This document shows positions 44,461 through 55,700 of a DNA stretch of 64,000 nucleotides, piece after piece (the stretch's first letter is position 1; each line of letters starts with the position of its first letter). Origin of the DNA: Phaeoceros laevis (taxonomy: Eukaryota > Anthocerotophyta > Anthocerotopsida > Notothyladales); the NCBI GenBank assembly GCA_049999765.1, contig JBNGIQ010009361.1:133957-197956 (forward strand), read 5' to 3'. The position numbers were made by a program, and so were the translations under genes. Under the pieces are notes generated by a model, which saw only the letters and a list, made by a program, of their open reading frames with translations, was not told the DNA's origin and made no database searches.

Positions 44461-46317
44461 CTAGACTAGTCTGGACTATCCAGTTAAGTTCGTTTCCCAT
44501 CCAGGGTGCGTGTGAACCCTATCGCCCACCAATAGGGTTATAAAGCTGGATCCGCGGCAGCTGGAGGGGGGAATCACTCAGGCAGGCCGCTTTGCAACTT
44601 GGGTGCTGCTGCTAAGAGTACGGTGCTCCCCAACTGCACTGCATCAAAAAGACATGCCAGATGGGGGGACTTGATTAATGGGTTTTAATGTGGGATACCT
44701 GGTGCTGGTGAGTGATAAGGTTAGGTGGGGCAGGGCACGCAGACATGTGTAAGATGCAAACAACCATTTGCGCAAAGGGGAAGGGAATCTTACAGCTTGA
44801 CGTTGTTTGGATGGTGGCCTACTTGTCTCGGCAAATCAAGTACCTGCTGCTGCTACATACAAGAGCCATACAGTATCGAGAGTTTGGGGTCAAAAAGAAT
44901 GCAAGGGAGGCGAATGCGAGGAGACACTCTTATGCAGCAGTGCAGGCATACCAGCACAGAGCACAGCCAGGTTGACAAATCGGGCCAAATGGCAAACGTT
45001 GTACCTGCAGTACAGCTACAGCAATAGCAAGTACAGCTTGGCTTGGCATGGATAGCATACCACACCCGAACAACTCTCCCTGGTTAGCTTTTTCCTTGGG
45101 CCTCTTCTTTCTTGCCGAGGTCGTTAGGGTAGGAGATATTCGTCGTTAACTTGTTTGCGTAGTCTACCGTCCTTGGTTGGTTGATTGCTTGTTTGCTTGT
45201 ACAAGCCCATAAGGAAGTAGTAAGGAAAAGAAGGAAGGGACATGAATCAAATCACCGCTCCTTTCCTTTCTGTGCTTCCCTTGTTGCTCCTGCTGTTGTT
45301 CTTCTTGTTGTCCTGGCACAAGCACAAGCATGGAACGGACGTGCATACATTCCCAAAATCTGCTTTCCTCTCTCGAGTCCAGCCAGTCCCTCCTTTGTGT
45401 GCAAACAACATAGCTACAAAGTGCACCCCTACAAGTGCATTGCACAGCACAAAGGCAGGCAGGGACAAGACCACAAGGGAACGCTCCTCTCGTACTCTCC
45501 CCTCCTAAGATTCTCCTTGCTTGTTTGCTACCTTCTTTCCTTTTTCCCTTTTTCTTTTCACGGACGTTTTATTTTTGGAGTGTGCAGAAAATGTGTATGA
45601 TAATGACAGACATGCCAAGTGGGCATGGACTGTCCTCTCCTCTCTACTACGCATGCGATGCAGCAGTGTCACTCGCTGTCAGTGGCAGAGCAGATGGCCA
45701 GCCCAGCACCTCCATCGCCCATCGCTCCCATGGTTGCATCATCATAATGTCCATCCCATCCAGAGGGCCAGGTCAGTGTGAGATTTTTTCTTTTTTTCCC
45801 CCTGTTCTGCGATGGCGACGCATCGCACCCCGCTCGCACGCTCCCGCACTGCCCTGCGCAGTGCGCACTTATTAGATACCTTGGCACACAAGCGTCTCGT
45901 CTCCTCACACACACATATTCACACTAGCGGAGAGTAATAATCAAGCCACAGGCAGGCCTGGCCTGGCCGCCTGGTCAGGCCAGGCAACCAACCGGGCCTG
46001 CTCTGCTCTGCCAGCGCTCGCTTCGTCTCTGTTCGTTTCGCTTCCTTTGGCTGCTTTGGAGGCTCAATTGCTCAATTCAGGCAGGCAGCAGGCATGCGAG
46101 GGGAGGCATCTTTTCTTGTTACGCCCAGCTGAGATGAGTTTTGTTCCTGCGACCGCACCCACGCCACTCCACATCGCCACATGCCGACTCTTTATGGCAC
46201 GCAAGCTCGCGCGTGCGACATCCCTTTCGCGCATGACCCCGCCCACATGCTTCTGTACCTTCACAACGTCATTAATATTGTTTAAGATAAAAAAAAGGAA
46301 GACTATTAGCATGCAAT
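44461..46317. other. Non-coding stretch
   Basis: Nothing supportable. A repeat-like GGCCTGGCC-rich patch lies at 45951-45990. Short open frames have no domains. Confidence 0.5.
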
Positions 46318-46389
46318 GTCGTTGTAGTATAGTGGTAAGTATTCCCGCCTGTCACGCGGGTTACCCGGGTTCGATCCCCGGCAACGGCG
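46318..46389 (+). tRNA. tRNA-Asp (anticodon GUC)
   Basis: A complete 72-nt cloverleaf. The acceptor GTCGTTG (46318-46324) pairs with CAACGGC (46382-46388) and the discriminator is G at 46389. The D arm is AGTGGTAAGT, the anticodon stem CCCGC/GCGGG encloses CTGTCAC with GUC at 46351-46353, and the T stem CCGGG/CCCGG has loop TTCGATC. It agrees with the usual plant tRNA-Asp except TTAC instead of TGAC in the variable region. CCA is absent from the gene, as in eukaryotes. Confidence 0.97.
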
Positions 46390-46396
46390 AGACATA

Positions 46397-46400
46397 TTTT
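46397..46400 (+). terminator. Pol III T-run terminator of tRNA-Asp
   Basis: TTTT seven bases after the tRNA end is the expected RNA polymerase III stop. Confidence 0.75.
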
Positions 46401-49400
46401 CGGCGAGTACCTTTTTGGTTCAATCTCGCCCTGCGGCTAGTCTAATTCCTGTTTTATCGTGTTTTGCGCATCAAGGTCCTCCAAGGACAGGGAAGGAGAG
46501 ATCAAGATTAAAGATCCCCGGCAGGGGGGGGGGAGGCAATGATAGCCGGCCCGGGACTCAAGTACAGTCAAAGATCAAGCAGCCGAGTCCGGGCCTCCCT
46601 GGGGGGAATAATCAGTTGCATAATGGGGCCAGCACAATCATAATCTGCCTCATAACCTCATCATTATCTGTGGCTTATTTAACGCCCCTAAATGTGTGGC
46701 TGCCCTCGCCCTCCCTTCCATCATGGGCGTTAGTTACACACATGTCACACACACGGCCCCTCCCCTTCGTCTCTCTCCTTGCACAAATTCTCTCTTTCAC
46801 CCTTTCACCTTCACCACGGTGTCTTCGTCTGTCAGTCAGACGACCTCCTCCTCCGTCTGTTTGTGTCTGTCTGTATTAATTAATAATAGTATCTTATTAG
46901 GCCACTGATTCCATTCCGCGACTCAAGTGATCCTCTCGTCTACGGTTCTACGAACGCGACAAGTACACCCCAAAACATACCAAAGGCCATTACAGCAGTG
47001 TAAACAGGTCAACAGGGTCAAATCCAGGCGGTCAAGACGCCACCACATGGCTTGCTTAGCCGCATCGATGGATGGGCATGGGTATGATGGGTTGATCTGG
47101 GGTCAAAAGGCGTGAGAGAATCGGGCGGCTACCTAACCGATTTGGGGCTCGAGGCGGTTACACAGACAGCAGGTTTCCGGGCCTCGTGAAGTCATGAATA
47201 AAAAGGCAGGGCAGGCTCTTCTTCTCACAACACACACCTCTACTGTTGCTGTGGACGACGACTTACAGTAGTCGGCTAGACGACTAGAGGGGGTGTATGA
47301 TTAGAAAAGTCGACTCTGGGACACGCAGGCAGTTACGCGGCCACCTCCACATATGGCGCAAACAGACTCATCAGCACACACATGCGAAGCTAGAGGCGGA
47401 CAAGGCTACCGACATTCTACATGTTGCCCATATGCATATAGCAATTTCTTTTAGTAAGGAATGAATGGGTTTTGCTGCTTTTGCAGGTCCAATTCGTACC
47501 GCCATTGTCGTCTCTTTTGTGGGTAGCATTTTTTGCACATGGGGAGGCAGAATTCGAGGAAAGCATGATATGGGTTTTGCAGGCCTGGTCGTTCCATCCA
47601 ATCGGGTGCGCTCTCCACAAGCAATTTGCGAAAACGAGGTTATGGGTTTTGTTGGGCATCTCGTGATGCGCATTGGGTCTTTGGCAAAATCATCGAATCG
47701 ATTCCTCCATCATCACCGTTTCCAAGTAAGGACACGAGGTAACATGAGGCTACATTCCCTTTGCGACTGTTGAGATGGCTTACTATTATTACAGGAGTCT
47801 ACAGTTGTGTGTATCGGGCCTGTATCGGCGGGCCAGGCAGGGCAGCTTTGTTTGGCAGGTCAGGCTCGGACAAGAGAGGACAGAGCGTACTTGACTTGAG
47901 CTGAGGGAGCCAGTCGGAAAGAAGGGAAGGGGAGCGCGCACCGATGCAGGGCAGGCAACGAGGAAGGAAGGAAGTGGAAGTGGTAGGTTTTCCGGCCGCG
48001 GCGGCTGACGATGGCTTTCTTCTTCGTTCCGACATGGATCTATGGGGAAGAAGAAGCCTGGGCCCGCCCGTAGAGCACGGGGACAGGACTGGCCCGGCCC
48101 GGCCCGGCTCAGCGCGTTTGCATCATGGTGCCATGATACTCGTAAGACGACCCGCTCCTGACTCCATTTTCGTCATAATAATCGCTTCACTTCTCATTTT
48201 GCGCACGCAAACGACAAGTGGGGGGCTCGTAATGTAATCCTGGTGCTTTGACTGAACTCGCACCCCGTTTTGACCGCGCAAGCATTATGCGTTTTCCATA
48301 TAATCTGCCTTTTTTTAATAAACAGTACCTGATGGATGATACAAACAACACTTGCTGCTGTACACATGCTGGTCGAAGTGACGGTCAAAGCAACAAGATG
48401 CTAGACCATGTGGAAATTGCATCATGGATTGATAAGGGAAAAGAGAATTTTCCATATGATGCTTATTAGATGGTTGAAGAAAAAATCCCTTCCCTTCCTC
48501 ATGGGCTTAGCTAATCCTTATCACAATCTTTTCATACATTCCTTGTTCATACCTCTTCATTCAAGCAAAAGCTGTCTTAAGACGAGGAAGACCTAGGAAA
48601 TATGACATTCATTTTTTTTTTCCTTTCATTTTCGACCGGGCCTTTTTCCACCTCACATCAGCAATGAATGATTGTAACGTTGCGTGAGCGCCCTTGCATG
48701 TCTGTCGTACCTACTTGCACCTACCCTCCATGTTATCGTGTCAGAGGCGGGGTCTTCGTAGGAGCTAGGGCGACCACATAATGAACATGTCACACATCCC
48801 CATCCGTCACCAGGGCCGGCCTCAAAGTTGGTACCTCACTCACTCAATCACTCACTTGGAACAGACTTACACTGTCTGTCTGTCGAATCAGGGTTGGTAT
48901 ATGACGCCTACGTCCGGCCACGTCTGCGGGAGTAAAGTTGGTCGTGAATCATCCTATTCGTACCATATATACATATACGTTACAAGACAACAACACCCTC
49001 GCTCTAATGCTCCATATCTCCGTGCCGTTGTAAGAAACATGTGTAACAGATGCATTGCATTGGACAATGAAAGATGTGTACAAAAGATCAAGTGCGCTTG
49101 CAGGAAAAGGTGAGATCCAACCAAAGACCTGCACCTTCAATCTTGCTTGACTAATGCTTACTTGGTTTGGGCAATGTAGCAAGTACTCCACACACTTTCT
49201 TCAAGAACAATGTATAATTATCTTTTAAAGTCATGAAGCACCACATCCAACCTATGTGGGAAAAACAAGATGGTGGTCTAAGTTTTGAAGCACAAAACTT
49301 GGTATGTGTGTTGTACCTTGTTTGAACAAGTTGTAAAGTACCCTATCAAACATGTGCTTCACAAATATCCAAATGCAAATATTATATTAGTATGCAAGGG

Positions 49401-50844
49401 TGGCCTATCCATACGTATGGCATCATTAAGGAGGATTGTCCAAAAACAGTGAGTGCCATGTCACCAAGTCACAAAAAGTAGTGGAAGGGCAGGAAAATGA
49501 CACTCGCTCGTGGATGCTTGTTAGAGCAGGCATTGTGGTGAGATTGCGTAAATGACACACTAATAGGATTGAGATAACTTCTAAGCAGGTGACGAAACCT
49601 GGTAGGCGGCGACTGGTGGGTTGCAGATTTGATTCGATTCCCTTGCCACCCCCACAACCATAGGCGAGCGGGCGGACGGGCGGGCCGGCGAAGCGGAGCC
49701 TGGTGGTCCCTAGCAACGCAGCAGCCTGGACCGGGCCGCGCTGGCCCGGGCCCGGGCCTGCCAGGCCCTTTCCACTTGCTCACGACTCTTCTGCAACTTA
49801 GGCTAATGTAGAAAAGCCAGGCCCGGGCCGCATGTACTTGTGCGCCTTGCGCCTTGTGCCCAGATCCAAGGCTTGCTTGCTCCACACGAAAGCTCGCTGC
49901 TAACTAATCCTGGGTGGCGGTTTTAGGGTTGATAGGCTCGGAGCGGAGGAGACTCGGAGGAGCACTGTAGCGCATGGCACAGTGCATGCTGATGAGATCT
50001 CGTCTACATATCTGCCTGGGCTGCCATGGCCGGCTGCCTGGTACTGTACGTGCCTGGAAATAGCTCTAATCAGGTAGGTGTTCGCATTTAGCCTGATAAG
50101 GAGCCAACCGGGAGAGAAGAGATGGGTTTTTATAAGCATAAAGGACAGGGAGTGTGTGTGTGTACTGCGCAGTATCAGATCGGCACATCTTTCGGACAAG
50201 GCGCTCCCTGCCTGCCGGCTTTGCGCAGCTGCTCCGGCAAGCTGCCACTTCCTGACTCACTGCCGACGTCCATGCAACGCATTGCGATACAGTACTCTAG
50301 TCTAGTCCTCACATGTAGATTAAGTGACAAGTCTCCTGTAGGGTAGGATGGACGATGGATTCCTGATTGTCTTTGTGCGCTGCTTCTAGAACAGTCTGGA
50401 AACTAACAAGGCTAAATGCCTGCGGTGAGGCTTATTTCTTTGGTAATCAACACATCCAAGCCGCGGTCCTGTTTGGTTGGGTCTGCCCCCTGGATGATCA
50501 TGAGGCTTGACCGCAGACGTCTTGCTGGATGTTGCATGGAGACTGGCCACGCTGGAGCAGGACTTGATAGAGAGGTCGCCCAGCCGCTGCGGAAATCAAG
50601 AAAAACTGAACAGTTTTGACTGTTCTGAATACAGGTGGTGCAAACGTAGGGGTTGCCTGTAGGTTGGATAAGCAGAATATCCATCAGGCACGGTGGTCGG
50701 ACATAGAGATCGGAAGCGATGGGTATGATGGCAGTTAAGGTGTTGTTCTGGAATAGGGATGAAAGAAACCGGAAACAAATTGCTGCACTGGTTTAGCCTG
50801 AGACGAAGCCTTCCCACTTTCCAAAGCGCTTTCAAAACAAACAT
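46401..50844. other. Long non-coding stretch
   Basis: No gene recognised. GC-rich CCCGG runs occur at 48085-48110 and 49725-49775. The remaining open frames are short and featureless. Confidence 0.5.
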
Positions 50845-50849
50845 TACAT

Positions 50850-51760
50850 GTCCATTGAGGGCAGACTACCTTGCCTGTACAGTGCAACAGCGCATAATCT
50901 ACTGCCCAGATGAACTGTTTCTCTGCAAACAGGCTCCTCGTCAGGTTCTTGAACTTCATCCGCACAAGGTCCCCCAAAGACAACTGCTCTGGATGCTTCG
51001 GACTGCTCTTCCACTTGCATTCTCTGGTACATGCTGAAAACCTCTTGACCTTGCCCAGGCACATCGTAACCAAAGACGATGCCATACGAGTCTGAGAGTT
51101 GACCTGTAGACGACCTGACTGCATAATAGGTGGACGAGCAGGGGGCATGTATGTATGTAGACCTACTCCATCCTCTTCCTCGTAAGCTCATATGTCAGTG
51201 TTGTTCATAACCTGGCAGTGGCCTCTACTGGCTTCAGAGGCAAGCAAATGCAGAAGGCCCGCAAAAGGTTGTGAAACAGCCCGGTCAGCACGAACAATTG
51301 ATCTGGCTTTAGCAATAAGATCTTGTTTGTGGAAAATTCCCCTCCTTGCTTTAACCCTATGGCTTCATGCCCTCAACAGGCTCCTTCTTGAGCACCTGCA
51401 GCCTTGCTCAAGCTTTCTATCCTACCGAGGTCATTACTGTCCAACATTGGCACTCAGCACCCCAAGCAGACAAGGTAGAATTAGCACACATACAATAAGT
51501 AAAACCACAACACATATAGAACAAGAAAACGTCAGCTGATGACTGAAGGACCTTGTACTAGAAAAACTATCTTTTGCACATCAAGGGACAGCTCTATCCA
51601 AATATCGTGCTTGAGATCTTCAACCAGTACCTCATACCAGGAACTTCTCACGCACATGGACTCGGGCCTTGTTTAAGGAGCTCTTCCACGGTCTCATATG
51701 CGAAACCACGCAAGAGAAGATTCGTTTTCGGAGAGGTTTTGCATGAAAGTAGACCTGTTT
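50850..51760 (-). other. Exon-like segments of an unrecognised - strand gene
   Basis: On the - strand several segments read like protein. They are near 51735-51680 (RGFAYETVEELLKQGPSPC), 51660-51580 (WYEVLVEDLKHDIWIELSLD), 51350-51190 (FHKQDLIAKARSIVRADRAV and FAGLLHLLASEAS) and 51115-51015 (LSDSYGIVFGYDVPGQGQEV then FSMYQRMQ). Alternative open frames overlap some of them and no continuous spliced model could be fixed. I do not recognise the family. It could be a real multi-exon gene downstream of, and parallel to, the RPC9 gene. Confidence 0.3.
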
Positions 51761-51780
51761 TCGCGTTTTGCCCGGAAAAG

Positions 51781-51867
51781 CATGGCTGTCCGGGAATGGT
51801 TGGGCTGGAATCAGCCGGCAGGCTGTTGTCCCGACGGACCGTTCAGGCTCCCACCGCCATGCTCAAT
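51781..51867. repeat. ~87-bp dispersed repeat, copy 1 (copy 2 at 52609-52695)
   Basis: Both copies start CATGGCTGTCCG, share CCTGTTGTCCC/GCTGTTGTCCC in the middle and end CCACCGCCATGCTC, with about 80% identity judged by eye. They flank the RPC9 gene in direct orientation. The second copy lies just upstream of the long PPR gene. Confidence 0.75.
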
Positions 51868-52095
51868 CTTCAACTTTGACTCTTGCTTTTAGTTCCACAT
51901 AAGCCAGAAGCATTGCATGCATTGACCCGTCCTGTGACAGTGCTACCACTATCTCCACGTTGGACAAGCCGTTTTCTTTCACATCCACACTACCACTCAC
52001 TCGGCTAGAATTCCTAGGTCATGAGGTCTCATGCCAGTATTCATCCATTCCAAAAAGCTGATTGCACCTAGAGTAGACTTCACACAGGTGTTCCA

Positions 52096-52524
52096 TCATC
52101 CTTGCATATCATCCGTACCGTCTCCTAGCTCTGCCGTCTCTTCTCCATCGGCCTCAAAAATTTCTTCAACAACTGGAGCTGCAGGCAAAGTCCGCTCTAC
52201 AACATCGAGAAACTGCTCCACACGCTCGTTTGACAGTCTCTCATCGCAGTCTTCAACAATGAGATGCGCTTCCACCTCAGTAGTAGGCCGGATGTTCACC
52301 GCCTGAAGCTCCTCCGCTGCGGTGAGATTGAGCGGCTCTGCATCTGCCAGGAATTTCCCAAGACTTCCGAAACACTGCTTGCCCGCAGGAGTTGGCACGA
52401 GGTAGTGCAATTCCGAAGGCAGCAAGGTGCTCAGATGTCCTTTGTCTGCCTCTCGGCTGCGCAACATGCCCAGCACCTCCAAATTATTGCACAGCATTAT
52501 CGCGTTCGCTTGCAAGAGCTGCAT
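52096..52524 (-). CDS. RPC9: DNA-directed RNA polymerase III subunit RPC9 (CRCP/Rpc17 homolog)
   Basis: A single-exon ORF of 142 aa from ATG 52524. The N-terminus (MQLLQANAIMLCNNLEVLGM) matches the family's MxxxxANAxxLxNxEVLxxL start. The C-terminal half carries the signature NLTAAEELQAVNIRPTTEVE then VEDCDERLSNERVEQFL, the HRDC-like fold shared by Rpb4/RPC9. An acidic tail follows (EEIFEADGEETAELGDGTDD), also usual. Length agrees with animal CRCP (about 148 aa). RPC9 pairs with RPC8 in the Pol III stalk, which works in initiation of tRNA and 5S rRNA transcription. It lies head-to-head with the long PPR gene, start codons 238 bp apart, so the two may share a promoter region. Confidence 0.85.
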   Translation of the reverse strand: MQLLQANAIMLCNNLEVLGMLRSREADKGHLSTLLPSELHYLVPTPAGKQCFGSLGKFLADAEPLNLTAAEELQAVNIRPTTEVEAHLIVEDCDERLSNERVEQFLDVVERTLPAAPVVEEIFEADGEETAELGDGTDDMQG

Positions 52525-52608
52525 CCCAATATGAAAACAGCTGACTCGAGCCCTTGAAATGGAATGTCCAATGCGAGAGTAGCTGCTACGTTAGCATGGC
52601 TGCTTGAT

Positions 52609-52695
52609 CATGGCTGTCCGACCATGGTTGGGCTTGAAGCAGCCCGCAGCCTGTTGTCCCAACGCACAGCGGCATGCCCCCACCGCCATGCTCCG
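52609..52695. repeat. ~87-bp dispersed repeat, copy 2
   Basis: See copy 1 at 51781-51867. It lies between RPC9 and the long PPR gene. The following 150 bases repeat CAAGCCAGCAGCAGGGTC-type units that run into the PPR coding region. Confidence 0.75.
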
Positions 52696-52761
52696 AGCTC
52701 CCGCCACCAAGCCAGCAGCAGGGTCACCCGCCACCAGTAGCATCAGGCGCGCGCGGACGAG

Positions 52762-55700
52762 ATGCTCCAAGCTCCCGCCAAGCCAGCAGCAGGGTCGCCC
52801 TCCAGCAGGAGCAGCACGCGCGGTCCCCGCCATGCTCCAAGCTCACGCTGCCCAGTCGTCATTCATCTCCTGCAGACGATCCCTGCTCGGTGCAGGCTGG
52901 CCGCCAGCCACCGCTGCCATGTCCCGCCAGCATGCCAGCAGCAGGGTCGCGAGCTACGCGTGGCCGGCGCCATCCTCCTCTGTGATGATTGCAAAGGAGG
53001 TCCCGATGCGGCCTCGAGGGAAGCAGTGGAGGCAGCTCGGCAGCGGCTGGAAGAACAGGTGGCTGTCGGCGGGCGTCCTGATTGTGGAGGAGTAGGGATA
53101 AAGGCAAACTCTCCCTGCCAGGTTGCTGCACCTCCTCCAATCTACCCAAGCAGAACTTGGGTAGAGGAAAGAGCTGTTGTCCCACATAGCCAAGCCAAGA
53201 ATGCTTTGCAGGTCTATGAACAGATGCTGGAGGAGGGCATCAGTCCAGATGTTGGCACATTTGTTGGCACGCTCCAAGCATGTAGCATCCTTGCTGTGCA
53301 GGAAGTGTATGGTTTTGTGGATGGGCAACGGATTAAAGTGAAGTTTCTGGATACGGTGAAGGCAGTGCATGCTAACGTGTGGAACAGCTGCTTTAAGTCG
53401 AATGTCATAGTTTGCAGCACCCTTGTCAGCGTGTATAGCAAATGTGGGAGCATTGTTGATGCCCAAGAAGTGTTTGAGAGGTTGCCTCATCGAGATTTAG
53501 TGACGTGGAATGCCATGCTTGCGGCATATGCCCAGCAGGGCCATGCGGAGGAAGCACTTGTGCTGTATCAAGAAATGTTAGAGCAAAATCTCAGCCCAGA
53601 TGTGCGAACCTTCGTCAGTGTGGTGCAGGCATGTGGGATGCTTGCCGAGAAGGGCGATCTTGTGGATGGTCAATCATCCAAAGTGACGGCTTTGGCAAGA
53701 GCAAAGGAAATACATGCTGAGACTAGAAGAAAAGGGTTCGACTCACATGTATTTCTGGGCAACACTATCCTCAGTGCGTATAGCAACTGCGACAGCATGG
53801 TCAATGCACAGTACGTTTTTGATGGGCTATTTCAGCGGAATGTGGTGACATGGAATGCCATCATTGCAGCAAACGCTCAGAAGGGCAGAGAAGGGAGGGC
53901 TTTTCAGCTGTATGAAAACATGCTCAATGAAAGCGTAGTCCCAAACCATCGGACCTTTGCGAGCATGATCCAAGCATGTGGTACTCTAGGGGATAGAGAA
54001 GATCGCATCTTTGTGGACAGACAGTGGATAAAGGCAAACTCTCTAGAGAAAGGGAAGGCATTGCATTTTGAAGTTTGGAGCAGGGGCTACGGATCATATT
54101 TGTTTATTGGCAACATGCTCGTCAAGATGTATGCCAACTGTGGGAGCATAGTGGATGCCCGCAAAGTCTTTGATGGGTTGTCTCAGTGGAACGTAGTGAC
54201 ATGTAATGCCATGCTTGCAGCATATGCTCAGCAGGGCCAGGCACGAAAGGTTACGGAGCTTTATGGACATTTTTTGGAAAAAGGTGTGATTCCAGAAATC
54301 CGAACCTTTGTCACAGTGCTCCAAGCATGTGGCATGCTTGCAGAGAAGGAAGAAGAAGGGACTGCCGATAAGCAGTGTACGAAATTCAAGTATCTGCAAC
54401 AGGGAAAGGCGATCCATTTGCAAGTTTCGAAGCGGGGCTATACGTCCGACGTCTTTATTGGGAGCACTCTGATTAGCATGTATAGTAAGTTCGGGTGTAT
54501 TTTAGACGCACAGCAGGTTTTTGATGGTTTATCCCTGCCGAATGTTGTGTCATGGAACGCCATGCTTGGAGCATATGCTCAGAATGGTGACGCAGAAAGG
54601 GCCTTGCAGCTGTATGGACAAATGTTGGAGGAAGGTGTGCAGCCAAATGTTCGGTCATTGGTTCATGCACTCCATGCTTGTGGCATCCTCCTGGAAAAGG
54701 AAGATGTTGTGGGTGGGCATATGGCCAAGGAGAAGGTGCTAGAACTTGGGAAGGCTATACATGCTGACGCTTGGACAAAGGGCCAATTAAAGGACATATT
54801 CCTTGGTAATACCCTTGTCAGTATGTATGGTAAGGGAGGTAACATTTCTGAAGCACAAAATGTATTTGATGGATTGTCCGAGCCGAATGTTGTGTCATGG
54901 ACAGCAATGCTCGCAGCCTATGTGAAGCAGAGACAAGGAGAAAAGGCTCTGCAGCTGTACGAACAAATGCTGGGCGATGGAGTGAATCCAAATCATTGGA
55001 CTTTTGTCAGTGCCCTCCAGGCTTGTGGCCTAATGTCAGAAACAGGAGAAGATGTTGGGAATGGGCGATTGATACAACTGAAGTCGCTGCAGAAGGCACG
55101 AGCAATACACGCTGCTGCTTGGAGGCTGGGCTACACATCAGATGTCTTCATTAATACCACCCTTGTGCTCATCTACACTGAGTGTGGGAGCATTGTGGAT
55201 GCTCAGGAGGTGTTTGATACCTTATATGAACGAGATGTAGTATCATGGAATGCCATGCTCACAACTTACGCACAATATGGTCAAGCAGAGCAGGTGTTGC
55301 AGCTATATGAACAAATGTTGGAGGAAGGTGTGACTCCAGATGTGCGGACGTTTGTCAGTGTTCTTCAAGGATGTAGCATGGTTGCAGAGAATGATGAAGA
55401 TCTTGGTGATGATCCATTGACTAAGTTGAAGTTTGCAGAAAGGGGGAAAGTCATACATGCTGAGGCTTGGAAAAGGGGCTACAAATCTAATGTATACATT
55501 TGCAGCACGTTGATCTGCATGTATGGGAAGTATGAGAGCATTGTATGTGCAGAGATTGTGTTTGAGGAGCTGTCTGAACAAAATGTTGTGGCATGGAATG
55601 CAATGCTCGGAGCCCAGGCTCAGCAGGGCCAAGCAGACAAGGCATTGCAGTTGTACAATAGAATGCTGAAAGAAGGTGTAAGTCCAAATGAAGTCACGTT

